DNA from: Closterium sp. NIES-65
Taxonomy: Eukaryota; Streptophyta; Zygnematophyceae; Desmidiales; Closteriaceae
Direction: 5' to 3'
NCBI GenBank assembly: GCA_948144175.1
Contig: CANXME010002092.1
Location: 248,001 to 312,000 of the forward strand
Length of the DNA stretch: 64,000 nt
Position 1 is the first letter of the stretch; every line of letters starts with the position of its first letter. The position numbers and the translations under genes are program-made. The notes under the pieces are model-generated. The model did not search any database, had not been told where the DNA came from, and saw only the letters and a list, made by a program, of their open reading frames with translations. Of the stretch, positions 30,544 to 40,793 are shown one piece after another.

Positions 30544-31722
30544 CTCCCCCATAACTGCCTGCAGCAGGAGTTTGTGCAGAACACAACCTACAGGGGTACA
30601 CAAGCAACAACAACAGCAGGTAGGTAGGTAGGTAGTACAGCAGCAAAGGTACAACAAGCATTCTTGCCACCCCCTTACCCTCTCCCCCCCAACCACAGGA
30701 GGGGCAGCAGGGAGAGTGAGGAGGCGGGCTGGCTCTGGCTGGTCACCCCCTCCATCTCCTCACCCTCCTCCTCCCCCTCCCCCCCACACTGCTGCAGGAG
30801 CAGCAGAGGGGGGAAGAGAGGAGAGGTGGAGGGACGGCTGCTGGATGGTCTCACACCCGCCACCCCAGTGCCACTCCCCCAGCTCCCCCACACCCTCACA
30901 CCCTCCCCCCAGCGGCAGCTGCAGCAGTGGGAAAGAAAGGAGGAGGAGGGGAAGGGAAGTTGGTCTCACACCCGCCATCCCAGTGTCACTCCCCCGGCTC
31001 CCCCACACCCTCACACCCTCCCCCCAGCGGCAGCTGCAGCAGTGGAAAAGAAAGGAGGAGGAGGGGAAGGGAAGCACACCACCCATAACCCCAACTCCCG
31101 CCACCCCCATACCCTCCCCCCCACGGCTGCAGGGAAACGAAGGAGGAGGGGGTGGGCGGGGAGAAAGCCGCAGAGCGGCTACAGAGGGTCGGCGCGGGTA
31201 GGTCAGGGGTGGCTGCAGGGAGTGCAGGCGCGGGGTGAGGCAGAGGTGGCTGCACCGAATGCAGGAGCGGGGGCGGCTGCTCCAAGGGCAGGCGCCGGGT
31301 GGTGCAGTGGTGGCTGCAGCGAGTGCAGGCGCGAGTGAGGCAGGGGCACCGCCGAGTGCGCCAGGGGCGGGTACGCGGCGGCTCAGGACACCGTCGCAGG
31401 CGCCAGGGGTGGTTCCACAGCGGCTCAGGGCACCGTCGCGCACCACGGGGCACGTGACGGGCAGTTTAGGCAGTTTAGGGCACCGTCGCATGCGGGGGCG
31501 CACGACGGGCAGGGCACCGCCGTGTGCCACGGGGCGCACGACGGGCAAGTTTAGGGCACCGTCGCGTGCCACGGGGCGCGCCACGGGCAGAGAAGGGGTC
31601 ACTCGCCACCTGGGGGTGGGACAAGATGAAAATCGCCACGCGCCCTAGGCGCGCGACCGGAAAAACAGCAGCGGAAGCATAAGGCGGGCCCACAGGCCAG
31701 GACGAAACATGCTCTGAATCCA
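30544..31722 (-). other. Internal region of element H with a 115-bp duplication
   Basis: No gene is recognised. A block beginning CTCACACCCGCC at 30850 is repeated at 30965 with few changes, giving a 115-bp period. The remainder is rich in CACCGTCGCA- and CTGCAG-type short repeats. Confidence 0.65.
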
Positions 31723-31961
31723 TGTCGTGATACTAGCTTAATAGGTAGTTGAGAGTTTAGGACGGCCTAGGCTTAGTAGCCTAGGCCAAGGAGAAGTCGA
31801 GGGAGTTGTGCCAAGGGTATCGAGAAAGTTGGGAAAATGTGTGTTCACAATAGGTTTGCAAGAACATATAGCATGTGAACAAAGAAGGTGCACCACCTAA
31901 CAAAGTTTGTAATAACTACACTAACTACAGCTACAGGGTGTTACATATATAAATTCTCACA
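31723..31961 (-). repeat. 5' LTR of element H (239 bp)
   Basis: Same sequence as 30305-30543 with about eleven differences; its minus-strand 3' end is followed by the primer site. Confidence 0.88.
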
Positions 31962-32476
31962 GGTAGGGCGGCGCGGCTCGGTCAGGGCGGCGCGACTCAG
32001 GCGGCGCGACTCGGGCGACGCGGCTCGGGCAGGTAAGGCGGCGCAACGGCGAGCCTAGGCTTGGTGCGCGGCGGTGCCTAGGGTGCAGCTGGCGCGGGCC
32101 GCGGCTGCGTTCTAGCGGTGGCTAAGCGCGAGCTACAGCAGCCGACGCGCGATCGCCGCGGCGCGCTGGCTGCGACCTGCGGGCGGGCGGCTGTGGGTCG
32201 CGCGTCGGCCTAGGGGCGAGCTGGGCCTACGGGCGACGGCCTGCTGGGGCTCACGAGAAAAAATCGGGCCGCCCTAGGCGGCAGTTTTCCTACGCGCGCT
32301 AAAACGGCGGGGCCGCGCTTGAGCTGCTAGCGGGCTGCATACGGGCAGCGTGAGAGGAGAGCGCATGAGGGCGCACTAAGGGAGAGGTGCACGAGGGCGC
32401 TAAAAAAAAGGGCGCACAAGGGCACCTCTAGCGGAACGATGGGCCCTTAGGTCTAGAACATAAGCTCTTAATACCA
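31962..32476 (-). repeat. Distal leader of element F
   Basis: GC-rich sequence with short GGCGGCGCGACTCGG repeats, then irregular GC-rich sequence to the primer site TGGTATTAAGAGC (complement of 32464-32476). Confidence 0.7.
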
Positions 32477-32603
32477 TGTCTGAAACAAGAAGTGATGAAC
32501 TATGAAACATTGGAGTACAAGTATGAAACCCTAGAGTTGTGTACCCCCTAAAGGCTAACCCACTATAGCCTACACATCAACAACACATATATAATGTTTG
32601 ACA
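32477..32603 (-). repeat. 5' LTR of element F (127 bp)
   Basis: On the minus strand it starts TGTCAAACATTATATATG and ends TTGTTTCAGACA. It contains the telo-box-like AAACCCTAGAG on the plus strand. Confidence 0.85.
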
Positions 32604-32666
32604 CCGCCTTCCACGCCCGTGAAATCCACTTGAGCACCACCTCCGGAGGTGGTTTCTTGATGTTCC

Positions 32667-32760
32667 CTGCATCACACGGAGTGGGGCGGGGAAAACATGA
32701 GACAAGTAAACAGGCATACAAGCTCAAGATTTGCAGACGGGAGCACATGTCGTCACTCAC
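32667..32760 (-). other. Intron 3 of transposase I (94 bp)
   Basis: On the minus strand it starts GTGAGTGACG and ends GTGATGCAG. The following exon 4 (32604-32666) reads GNIKKPPPEVVLKWISRAW before element F interrupts. Confidence 0.65.
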
Positions 32761-33093
32761 CTGCCGGGGTCAATATGTTCATGCCGTCCTCCTCAAACCA
32801 ATTCTGGTACTGCTAGCGAATGCTTGCTTTGAAGCTCTTGTTGATCGACACATCGAGGGGCTGCAGGTCTGCCGTGCATCCCGCCGGAATGATTGCAGAT
32901 ACGATGTTGAGCGCCGCGAATCTCTCCTTGACTTCTGGTGTGAGGTGACCGCGATACGAGTCGAGCACCAGCATGGCGCTACGACTCTGCAGGCCGAATT
33001 TCGGCTTCAGGAACAGCACCACGCCCGTGTTGAGCCACTCAATGTCGCCAGCGGCCTCCATCCACCCATTCGCTTGGCAGCCGACCACAACAT
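32761..33093 (-). pseudogene. Transposase I, exon 3 (second and third catalytic Asp)
   Basis: Contains ANGWMEAAGDIEWLNTGVV, LVLDSYRGHLTPEVK and IIPAGCTADLQPLDVSINKS. TAG at 32813-32815 follows KASIR, and QYQNWFEEDGMN continues in the same frame to a donor GCAG|GTGAGT. Confidence 0.82.
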
Positions 33094-33165
33094 CTGCACG
33101 CAAGGAAAAAGAACGGTTGACGACTCTGGTAGTAACGGGAATAAACACGCGCGGCGATCCCTTAC
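33094..33165 (-). other. Intron 2 of transposase I (72 bp)
   Basis: On the minus strand it starts GTAAGGGATC and ends TGCGTGCAG. Its length is a multiple of three and it has no stop, so it hides inside an open frame. Removal gives GDIPNDVVVGCQANGWME, which fits the family better. Confidence 0.7.
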
Positions 33166-33451
33166 CGTTCGGGATGTCACCCTTGGGGAGTGTCTTGCGC
33201 TTGAAAAACACCCACGGCTTCAGCTTCTCACCCGTCGCCGTGCACGCAAGCATGACGGTCACTCTCTCCTTCTGGTACCCACCGCTGCGGATGGGCACTG
33301 ACCTCACACCCGTCTGCTCCACGGTGATCGTTTGGCATCTCCAACCACAGCGGTGTTTGGTCGGCGTTGATGATGTAGCGGTTGTCAATGTCGTATTCGT
33401 TCCGGGCATCACGTACGAACTGCAAAAAATCCTTGCACTGCTCAGCCACGT
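33166..33451 (-). pseudogene. Transposase I, exon 2 (first catalytic Asp)
   Basis: The exon contains NRYIINADQTPLWLEMP with the first catalytic Asp. A one-base frameshift near 33340 then moves the reading to ITVEQTGVRSVPIRSGG, followed by VTVMLACTATGEKLKPWVFF and KRKTLPKGDIPN. This order is characteristic of DDE_1 transposases. Confidence 0.8.
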
Positions 33452-33573
33452 CTGCAGAACAGGGAGATAAGTACACATAGTAAACCAAATCAGTATCACG
33501 CACAGGAGACATGCGAAAAAGAAACTAATCATAATCGGGATAAATCAAAATCAGCAGTAAATGACCCACTTAC
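33452..33573 (-). other. Intron 1 of transposase I (122 bp)
   Basis: On the minus strand it starts GTAAGTGGGTC and ends TTCTGCAG. Removing it joins ...QE(H) to VAEQCKDFLQFVRD, which restores the expected order of the family. Confidence 0.7.
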
Positions 33574-33952
33574 GCTCTTGTGTTTTCTGCGCCACCTTTG
33601 TTTTCATGCGCACGCTAAGGTTCCACCGCTTGCGGAACCGCTCCGTCCATCGCTAATTGGCTTTCCACTTGACATCCGGGAAGAGAACCTTCATCACTTA
33701 TTTGGACCTTTCTTGCAGCCGGCCGACCGAAACCGCAACTCCGCGGCGTCGCCAGTCGAGGAGTTGCGCGTACACCTTTAACTCCATGGGGCGGTACCAA
33801 GACGCCCTCCCGCGCCCGTGAACTCGCATCCGTGCTCCGTGTGCAGCCTTGAGCGCCTCCGCCTGGGCTTTCCATTCTGTCAGACATTTTCGGTGTATGC
33901 GTGACTCCTGCGCCACTTCGCTCACCGACGCCGCAAGCTCGAGCCGCACGAG
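33574..33952 (-). pseudogene. Transposase I, exon 1 second part
   Basis: RLELAASVSEVAQESRIHRK continues the helix-turn-helix; AQLLDWRRRGVAVSVGRLQ and RWMERFRKRWNLSVR match the second DNA-binding half of CENP-B-like transposases. Two in-frame stops interrupt it. A donor of the form GAGC|GTAAGT closes the exon. Confidence 0.75.
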
Positions 33953-34331
33953 TGTGAGGATCTAGGATCGAGCTCAGAAAAGAGAATGAGAATTGAGTCG
34001 AATTGAATGATCACCTGGGTACAACACGAGGCTATATATAGGCTCGACAGAAGGCCCCGTAACCAGGTGTTACGCGAAGTTTCTGCGGGTCGCGTAGCGT
34101 CACGAACAGATCCTTACCGGATTCGGTAGAAGGCAATTCGGTGGCAACCGAAAAGGCCAGAATTCGGTGCACGCAACCTCGCTCGGTGCTATAACTATAA
34201 TAAAATATAGGAAAGGACCTAGCCTAGGAAATCAAGCAATTCATGCATGCATATGATTATCCTATGCTAGAAATAGCATGATAAAGTAAAGGCAAGCAAG
34301 CATAGCTGGCATAAGCCGTCGTACTCTCACA
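33953..34331 (-). repeat. 3' LTR of element J (379 bp)
   Basis: Minus-strand ends are TGTGAGAGTACGACGG and GATCCTCACA. A polypurine tract GAGGGGGGGCCG (complement of 34332-34343) lies immediately before it in element orientation. TATATAGCC near 34035 is a candidate TATA box. Confidence 0.92.
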
Positions 34332-34341
34332 CGGCCCCCCC

Positions 34342-35450
34342 TCAAAGCTGGGTGGCGTGAGATACACCTTGCTTGACAAGATAGTCCTTGAGAGCACGGT
34401 GTGCGTTGCCCATATCAGCTTCTGCGACCCAACTGTCCTCAGTGGGGTCGTATCCCTTCCAGCATATTAGGAACTCGAGGGTCTTGCCGCCGCGGCGCCG
34501 ATGAGAGAGAACACGCTCGATCTCGTACTCGGGTTCATCCTGCACAAGGACAAGTGGAGGTGGCGGTAGCTGCCGTCCCTGGAACTGTTGGTTGGGGTCC
34601 TTGTAGGGTCTGAGTAGCTGCACATGGAAAGCATTGTGAAGCTTCCAAGTAGTAGGTAAGCGCAAGCGGAATGTAGCTGGTGTCACCTGTGCCTCAACAA
34701 AAAAAGGACCACAGAAGCGAGGTCGGAGTTTGGATGGGAGGTGAGACAGGTTCAATTTGCGCGTGTCAAGAAGCACCTGATCTCTGACTGCTACTTAGTG
34801 TTCTCGTCGCTGACAATCGGCATACTGCTTCTGGGAGCTTTGCATCGTGCTGAGACGTCGCTGAGTCTTTTCCCATAGCTGTTGCATGGTGGTGACGAAG
34901 TCATGTGCGGCTTGGACGTGTGACGGTGTGGTTGGCTGCTGTGGTGTGAGTGGTTCCCGTCCGTAACACAGGAAGAAAGGAGTTCTCCCTGTGGCCGCAT
35001 GTGATGCGTTGCTGTAAGCAAACTCTAGGGTCCGTAATTGTGTGTCCCAGTGGCTGACGTCATCCTTGCAAGCTGTGCGCAGTAACTGTTCAACCACCTG
35101 ATTGAGTCGCTCTGTCTGTCCGTTAGTCTGGGGGTGGTATGCTGAAGACATTGCAAGCTTTGTCCCCAACATTCCCATGAGCTCCTTCCAGAACTTACTC
35201 GTGAATTTGGGGTCTCTGTCTGAGATGAGTGTAGCGGGGATGCCGTGGACGGTGATGATGCGGTCAAAGAAGAGGCGAGCACTTGCTTCAGCTGTAGCTG
35301 TGGCGTTGGTCGGTATGAAGTGACCCATTTTGGAGAACTTATCGATGACTACGAGGATGGAATTGTGCCCCCGTGAGGTCGAAGGAAGTCCTGTGATAAA
35401 GTCGAGGCTAACGACCTGCCATGGTTGCTCCGGTACAGGTAGAGGCTAAA
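34342..35450 (-). pseudogene. pol: Integrase core and chromodomain of element J
   Basis: On the minus strand the core passes through MGHFIPTNATATAEASARLF, ISDRDPKFTSKFWKEL (catalytic Asp) and YHPQTNGQTERLNQVVEQLL (catalytic Glu). TAA at 34795 follows QRREH. Beyond it come PSKLRPRFCGPF, the GPY/F-type module, and a chromodomain, YEIERVLSHRRRGGKTLEF then LICWKGYDPTEDSWVAEADM. Chromodomains target such elements to histone-marked chromatin (known for chromoviruses). Confidence 0.9.
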
Positions 35451-36840
35451 GTAACCCTGCTTTTCTCTGCTTGCTACTCTTCATCCGCTGGCACGTGTCG
35501 CAAGAGGTGACGAACTGCTGCACGTCTGCTGCCATCCCGTGCCAGTAGTAATACTTCGCTATCCCTGCTAACGTCTTGTTGCTCCCGAAATGTCCCGCAT
35601 ATGGTACGTTGTGAAACTCCTCCAATAGGATCTGCTGTAGCGGGGCATAATCCGGTACCCAAATCTTTCCTGAACCCTTCCTTACCGCTAGGTCTTTCTC
35701 CCACTGTAACAGCTTCGGATTCTGTGCTGTAGTGAATTCTGCGTCCACGGAGTACCCATGTTGGAATAGACCCTTGAGCAGAGGATTCATCACGTCGGGC
35801 TGGATGCCTGCTACATGTCCGGGGCGGCTCAATGCGTCTGCTTTGCTGTGTAGCCCGAGCTTGTAGATGATGACGTAGTGGAAGTGAGTTTCCAGGAAGT
35901 CCACCCACCGCACCTGTCGTCGTGAGAGCGCCGGCTGCCACTTCAGGTATTTGAGACTGCAGTGGCCAGTATAGACTGTAGTCTTGGCTCCCTCTAGGTA
36001 ACACCTCCATGCCTTGAAGGCTATGACTATCGCTAAGGCTTCCTTGTCGTGAATGGGGTAGTTTAATTCTGCTCCGGGTAGTTTCTTACTGAGGTAGGCG
36101 ATAGGTTGCAAACCGCGTCCATGATCCTGCATCAGTACTGCTCCGACTGCCTGGTCACTCGCATCTGCTTCCACCACGTAGTCCTTGTCTGGATCCGGCA
36201 AGATGAGTACTGGCGCTGTAGTCACTGCTGTCTGTAGCTGCTCCATGGCTTGCTGATGAGGAGTATCCCACTTGTAGGGTGTATCCTTTTTCAGTAGGTC
36301 AGTCAGTGGCGCTGCTATCTTAGCATACTGCGGCACGAACCTGTTGTAGTAGTTGGCAAAGCCTAGGAAGTGGTCCACTTCTTGACGGCTTCGATCTTCC
36401 GCGGGTCTACGTGTACGCCCTCGGCACTCACCATGTGCCCAAGAAACTGCACCTTCTTCAAGGCGAAGTCGCTCTTCAACAGCTTCACGTAGAGCTTGTT
36501 TTTCCACAGGATCTCGAACACCTTCCGTAGATGCTCCACGTGCTCCTTCATGTTCTTGGAGTAGATGAGAATGTCGTCCAGGTACACCACCATGCACTCG
36601 TCCATCAGGGGTCGTAAGATGTGATTCATCTCCGCCTGAAACGTTGCTGGTGCGTTGCAGAGTCCGAACGGCATCACCAAGTATTCATAGGAGCCGTATC
36701 TGGTACGGAACGCCGTCTTGTGGATTGAGTTGTCCGCCATCTTGATCTGTCAGTAGCCCGACCGTAGGACCAGCTTCGAGAAGATTGTTGCACCACGCAG
36801 TTGGTCCAGTAGGTCGTCGATGCGCGGAATGGGGTATTTG
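35446..36840 (-). pseudogene. pol: RT C-terminal part, RNase H and integrase zinc domain of element J
   Basis: The RT palm has MPFGLCNAPATFQ and YLDD (complement of 36573-36584). The connection reads FLGFANYYNRFVPQYAKIAA. RNase H includes VVEADASDQAVGAVLMQD and HDKEALAIV. The H2C2 zinc domain of integrase follows (HFGSNKTLAGIAKYYYW, CDTCQRMK). The frame shifts near 36400-36600 and there is a TGA at about 36750. Confidence 0.9.
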
Positions 36841-37944
36841 TTATTTAGCTGTCAGTTTGTTTAGTGCACGGTAGTCAATGCACATCCGTAGACTGCTGCT
36901 TGGTTTTGGAGTGAAGAGAACTAGTGCACCGTAGGGAGAGGTGGATGGGCGGATCAGTTGTCTGTCCAGTAGATACTCTATCTCTTTTTTCATGTCTGTC
37001 AGTTCAGTCGGACTCAGCCGGTATGGTGCACGTGAGACGGGTTTCGCACCTGGTTCCTCCACGATCTCGTGCTCATGGGTGCGTGCTGGAGGTACGCCTG
37101 CAGGTAGGTCGTCGAGCATTATACCCTTGTATTGCTCCAAGACCTCCTTTACTACTGCAGGTAGCTCGGAACTCGGCTTCTCCTCCTCTGCTGCTGCCAT
37201 AACCAGTGCTAGGTAACCCGTGTTACTCTCGTTCACCGTCTGTTCGAACCGTGCCAGTGTCGTTTCAGGTACGTCACCTGTATCTGTCCAGCTTTGTAGT
37301 GCTATCCGCTTCCCGTTGTTGTAGATGCACACCTTGCTGTTGACCCAATCGATCTCGGGGTTGAACCGCTTCAGGAAATCTCGCCCCAAGGTAAAATCTA
37401 ATCCTTTGATGTTGGTAACTGGTAGCTTCGGCTTCCACCTCAACGCACCTATATGCAGCTGCAGTGATGTTTCGCCGTGCATAGGAAGCTTCGTACCGTC
37501 CACCATGGTTGCTGAAAATTGGGTCTCTTCCGCCTTCTCTCCAATTTTCTCCAATGCTCCGCGGTCACACACCGAGTGAGATGCACCGCTGTCCACCAGT
37601 GCCTGGAGGCGTCGCCCATTGCATAAAACCTCGAGGAGTAGTGGTTTCTGCTGCGCTGAGAAGCCAAAGAGGGTCTCGTTAATAGGATCATAGGGTACAT
37701 CAAACTTAATACCTTCCCTTTTTCCTATACCTGGCTCAGCGCTTTCCAACTTCACCTGGGGGGTAGGAGGATTTTTCCGAGGCTGGTATAATTTCTCCTG
37801 AGCCTGGATGTCTCCTCTAAGCCTTGGCAGCTGTGTAGGCTTCACGTGTGGGCAACGGGGAGCCTTAACACTGTGCTGCAGGGAGAGAATATTAACGCCA
37901 CGGAACGCAAGACCCTTTTCTATGCTCCGTAGTACTTTGCCCAA
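36841..37944 (-). pseudogene. pol: Protease and RT N-terminal part of element J
   Basis: A 367-codon frame contains LQALVDSGASHSVCD, the aspartic protease active site (near 37570-37600), a LGRDFLKRFNPEIDWV segment, and the RT start RAPYRLSPTELTDMKKEIEY through [13 protein letters not shown] one-base shift at LTAK moves to [16 protein letters not shown] in another frame. Confidence 0.9.
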
Positions 37945-37967
37945 CTTCTGAGGTACCTCAATAATTT

Positions 37968-39260
37968 CTAGGCCTCTAAACCTCCCCTGAATTTTTTGAA
38001 GGCTTGAAAACCACGAGAAGCAATATTCTTTGTTAGAGCATCTTTATAGGATACTTTTAACGAATTCTTACTTTTGTGGGTGTTCGACTGGAGTTTCCCG
38101 GTCGGTGCAGAGTCTTTTTTCGCGGAGCCTCCATTTGCCTCGGCGATTTCCCCTGATGCCGGCCGGTCGTGACGTTTTAGATTCGCGCCATCATTTTCTC
38201 CTTTTTTCACCTTCTCCGAAGTCGCCACGTCGTCGCCTTTTCCTGCTTTTCGGGTTGCCAGGTCGATCCACGGCTACTGGCGATTCCCATTTTTTTACTA
38301 CGGGGGTGCTCTATTGTTTCCGTCCCGGAGTGCCGCACGTGCTTTCTTCATTTTGTAGCACAACAAAAACTGATGTCCTGCTGCGCCGCAAAATTCGCAT
38401 ATTATCGGCTACTGCTTCGCATTGTATTTGTCGATATCCATCGATTCGGCGAACGTGGGGGGTGCCAATCGCTTCGTGCCAATTGTACGGTTCGGCGTGA
38501 AGTGTCGTGTTTCGGGTTGACCTCGAGTCAGCGCGTCGTGTCGCTCGGCAGCACGCACGATGTCTCTGTAGCTGTTGTAATTCGCCGCAATCACCTGCCG
38601 CCGAATCTCCATTTTTAACCCTTCGGTGTACGCCTGGATTTTTTCACCTTCGGTCAGGTCGGTGATGCGGTTGAATAGTAACTCCATGTGCTGCGTGTAC
38701 TGTGTTACATTACTTTATGGCTTGTGTCGGTGTATCTGCTGCCGCGCCATGTAGGTTGTATTAATTGGTTCGAAACGCTCGATTAAATCTGCCCAAAACT
38801 TCTGCCACGTTTTCTCACCGCGGGCTACGTCGGTGTGGTAAACCCATTCGAGAGCCGGTCCACGTAATAGTGTCGTTGCGAGCCGAATCCTTGCTGCGTC
38901 GTATTGCGGGGTCGAACAGCCAATGGCCTCGAAGTAAATTTCGAGAGTGGCCACGAATCGCCGGACATCGGATCCCTTCGCGCTTGGATCGAACGCCTCC
39001 GGGAGCCTCGGTCGTGCTGCTTCGAGGTTCGGCGACAGTGGTGCCATTGGACCGTTAAATGACGGTGTCGCCACCGCTGTTGGAGTTGTCGGTGCTGGAG
39101 TCGCTGCGGTCGCTGCTGCTGCGGTGGCGAACCCTGGTTGGCTTGTCAGAAAAGCCTCGAGTCGACGAAGCGTCGCCTGCGTCTGCTCCATGTCGGTGCG
39201 GAGGCTCGCGATGTCGCTCGTAGTCGCGTAGTTGTCGCCTTGGCCCTCCAAACCTGACAT
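37968..39260 (-). pseudogene. gag: gag of element J
   Basis: MSGLEGQGDNYATTSDIASL opens the frame at 39260. The capsid segment has LPEAFDPSAKGSDVRRFVAT and LERFEP-type sequence (WADLIERFEPINTTY). A TAA at 38715 interrupts; VTQYTQHMELLFNRITDL continues. A CCHC knuckle CEFCGAAGHQFLLC (about 38357-38400) has the usual C-X2-C-X4-H-X4-C spacing. A further Lys-rich frame (37968-38228) links to the protease. Confidence 0.85.
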
Positions 39261-39418
39261 CCACTCGTCCGAAAAACCGAATCGAGGGGGAGCGAAAAAT
39301 ACGGAACCGGTTTTACGTACCCGAAATCGATGTTTGACTGCGTCGCCCCCGCGGTTTTTGAAGACTGGTTTTTAGCGGTCGAAAGAACTTCGCGTGTAAA
39401 CGGGCTCTGATTACCAAG

Positions 39419-39797
39419 CGTGAGGATCTAGGATCAAGCTCAGAAAAGAGAATGAGAATTGAGTCGAATTGAATGATCACGTGGGTACAACACGAGGCTA
39501 TATATAGGCTCGACACAAGGCCTCGTAACCAGGTGTTACGCGAAGGTTCCGCGGGTCGCGTAGCGTCACGAACAGATCCTTACCGAATTCGGTAGAAGGC
39601 AATTCGGTGGCAACCGAAAAGGCCAGAATTCAGTGCACACAACCTAGCTCGGTGCTATAACTATAATAAAATATAGGAAAGCACCTAGCCTAGGAAATCA
39701 AGCAATTCATGCATGCATATGATTATCCTATGCTAGAAATCGCATGATAAAGTAAAGGCAAGCAAGCATAGCTGGCATAAGCCGTCGTAGTCTCACA
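39419..39797 (-). repeat. 5' LTR of element J (379 bp)
   Basis: Same as 33953-34331 with about 14 differences, including CG for TG at its 3' end (39419). The primer site TGGTAATCAGAGC is the complement of 39404-39416, two bases inside. Confidence 0.92.
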
Positions 39798-40207
39798 ACG
39801 AGCCACCTCAACTTCTCCTGGGCGGTGTAAGACTGCCGCTTATGTTGAGTCTGCTTGTGCCTGGGGGAGGGGGGGCGGGCATCTCGATTCTCGGTAGATG
39901 GGTGGGGGCGTTTTTTGTGAAGGGGCGGATACGTTGGTATCGGCATCTTCGCGCGTGGTGCGTCGCGCCACCGAGACTCCACAACGTCCTCGTCCTCAGC
40001 AGTTGTGTCACGGTCGGGGAAGACGTCTTCCTCGTCGCCCGCTGCACCGTCGCCACCAGCTTCACCGTCGCCTCTAGCTTCGCCGGCGCCGCTGTCATGT
40101 TTGTCGGCTGCCACATCATCGTCGTCGCACACAACCGACTCATCCCCACGCGCAGGCTTTTGGTTGGCCCCACCGAGTTGCAGGCGCCGGAGCTTGGATG
40201 CGTGCAT
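39798..40207 (-). pseudogene. Transposase I, exon 1 first part
   Basis: ATG 40205-40207 opens a frame rich in Asp, Glu and Ala (DDDDVAADKHDSGAGEARGD), then a Pro/Arg/Lys stretch, then KRQSYTAQEKLRWLV. The last phrase is the start of the DNA-binding domain. It resumes on the far side of element J, sharing the ACGAG duplication (39798-39802 and 33948-33952). Confidence 0.75.
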
Positions 40208-40221
40208 CGGGAACCTTGGGT

Positions 40222-40793
40222 GTGCGGTCTCCCTGGCGAACCCCTCTGGGGTCCTGTCCTTGCTAGCTTCTCCACTGTCTTACCGTGCCCAGCAGCCCCC
40301 TCTAGCACCCTGTCAGGTCTCTACCTCCCCTCATTCTCTACGAACTTGGTGAGTGGAGCTGATCTACAAGATAGGGGGGTTGACCAGTTCACTCCTGCGA
40401 GTCAGCGAGTGACCCACTACACGTGTCCTCGGACAGGCCGACACTTGGCCACGTTCACCCGTCGGCCGGGGTCGAGCCTGTACACACTTACTACTGAGTC
40501 TCCTCCGACTGCTGAGTCTGGTCAAGTAGCTGCGTCGAGTCAGGTGTTTGCTGCAGCGTCCAGGTCTGGTCCTGAGTCTGCTCCCTACTCGTGTTGTCTC
40601 CTGTCCCACCAGACTCTCCTTTGGCACCACCGCCTTGGTCACCCCTCCCTGCCTCGTCTCCAAGGCATGGCCTCCCGTGTCCTTGTCTCAGGTCTTCCTC
40701 GGTCTCTCCCTCCCCTACCTCCGGGGCCTGGCCGTACCTGCGTCCCTTGCGTCGAGGCGCGATAGCGCGCCGCCCCTCAATCCTCCAAGTTTC
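40222..40793 (+). pseudogene. pol: Copia fragment K (protease end and GAG-pre-integrase)
   Basis: The fragment starts inside the segment after the protease (VSLANPSGV) and includes GVDQFTPASQRVTH, TLLWHHRLGHPSLPRL and CVPCVEAR, then a TAG. It abuts the start codon region of transposase I on the left and is cut by the LTR of element L on the right. The remaining parts of K are not found in the window. Confidence 0.85.

Larger units (their letters stand above)
30305..31961 (-). mobile_element. Element H: non-autonomous LTR retrotransposon (1,657 bp, TSD GGTAG)
   Basis: Two 239-bp LTRs (about 11 differences) flank 1,179 bp of low-complexity sequence. GGTAG at 30300-30304 is repeated exactly at 31962-31966, inside the leader of F. 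On the minus strand the primer site TGGATTCAGAGC (complement of 31711-31722) follows the 5' LTR, and TATGGGGGAG precedes the 3' LTR. A 280-codon frame (30760-31602, minus) is Pro/Ser/Gly-rich and shows no retroviral domain. Confidence 0.88.
27232..32603 (-). mobile_element. Copia element F, split by E, G and H
   Basis: F has its own LTR (32477-32603), a leader interrupted by H, and a gag interrupted by G and, distally, by E. It belongs to a different subfamily from D and E: its gag reads MASPTVLTFDAEGRPIKFDV. It inserted into the last visible exon of transposase gene I. Protease and pol of F are not in the window. Confidence 0.85.
33953..39797 (-). mobile_element. Element J: complete Ty3/gypsy chromovirus (5,845 bp, TSD ACGAG)
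   Basis: Two 379-bp LTRs (about 14 differences) flank gag, protease, RT, RNase H, integrase and a C-terminal chromodomain, in Ty3/gypsy order (integrase last). ACGAG is duplicated at 33948-33952 and 39798-39802, and removing the element restores the open frame of transposase I. Stops and frameshifts occur in gag, RT and integrase, so this copy is not autonomous. The Gag carries a standard zinc knuckle, in contrast to the copia elements around it. Confidence 0.95.
32604..40207 (-). pseudogene. Pogo/Tigger-like DDE transposase gene I, split by gypsy element J
   Basis: The gene would encode a pogo-type transposase that binds and moves its own DNA. Joined across J, exon 1 runs from ATG 40205-40207 through an acidic and Pro-rich N terminus to YTAQEKLRWL, then LASV-type helix-turn-helix sequence (33574-33952). 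Three introns with GT-AG ends are visible (33452-33573, 33094-33165, 32667-32760). Exon 2 has INADQTPLWLEMP (first Asp). Exon 3 has LVLDSYRGHLT (second Asp) and TADLQPLDVSINKSFK (third Asp), the DDE_1/CENP-B-type signature. Exon 4 starts GNIKKPPPEVVLKWISRAW and is cut by element F. TAA near 33698, TAG near 33651, a frameshift near 33340 and TAG at 32813 make it a relic. No terminal inverted repeats were located, so a domesticated host gene cannot be excluded. Confidence 0.85.

Noticed and set aside
30664-31648. Plus-strand Pro/Ser-rich frames in element H
   Set aside because: They lie antisense to the LTR element, are low-complexity and partly reflect the 115-bp duplication.
32813-33532. The 239-codon transposase frame as one intact exon with its N-terminal MISFFFACLL
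   Set aside because: The first residues come from intron 1, and 72 bp of intron 2 are translated inside it; the splice sites and the frame of the upstream exon argue for the multi-exon model.
37968-38228. Lys-rich frame as a separate host gene
   Set aside because: It lies between gag and protease of gypsy J on the same strand and is best read as part of its polyprotein.
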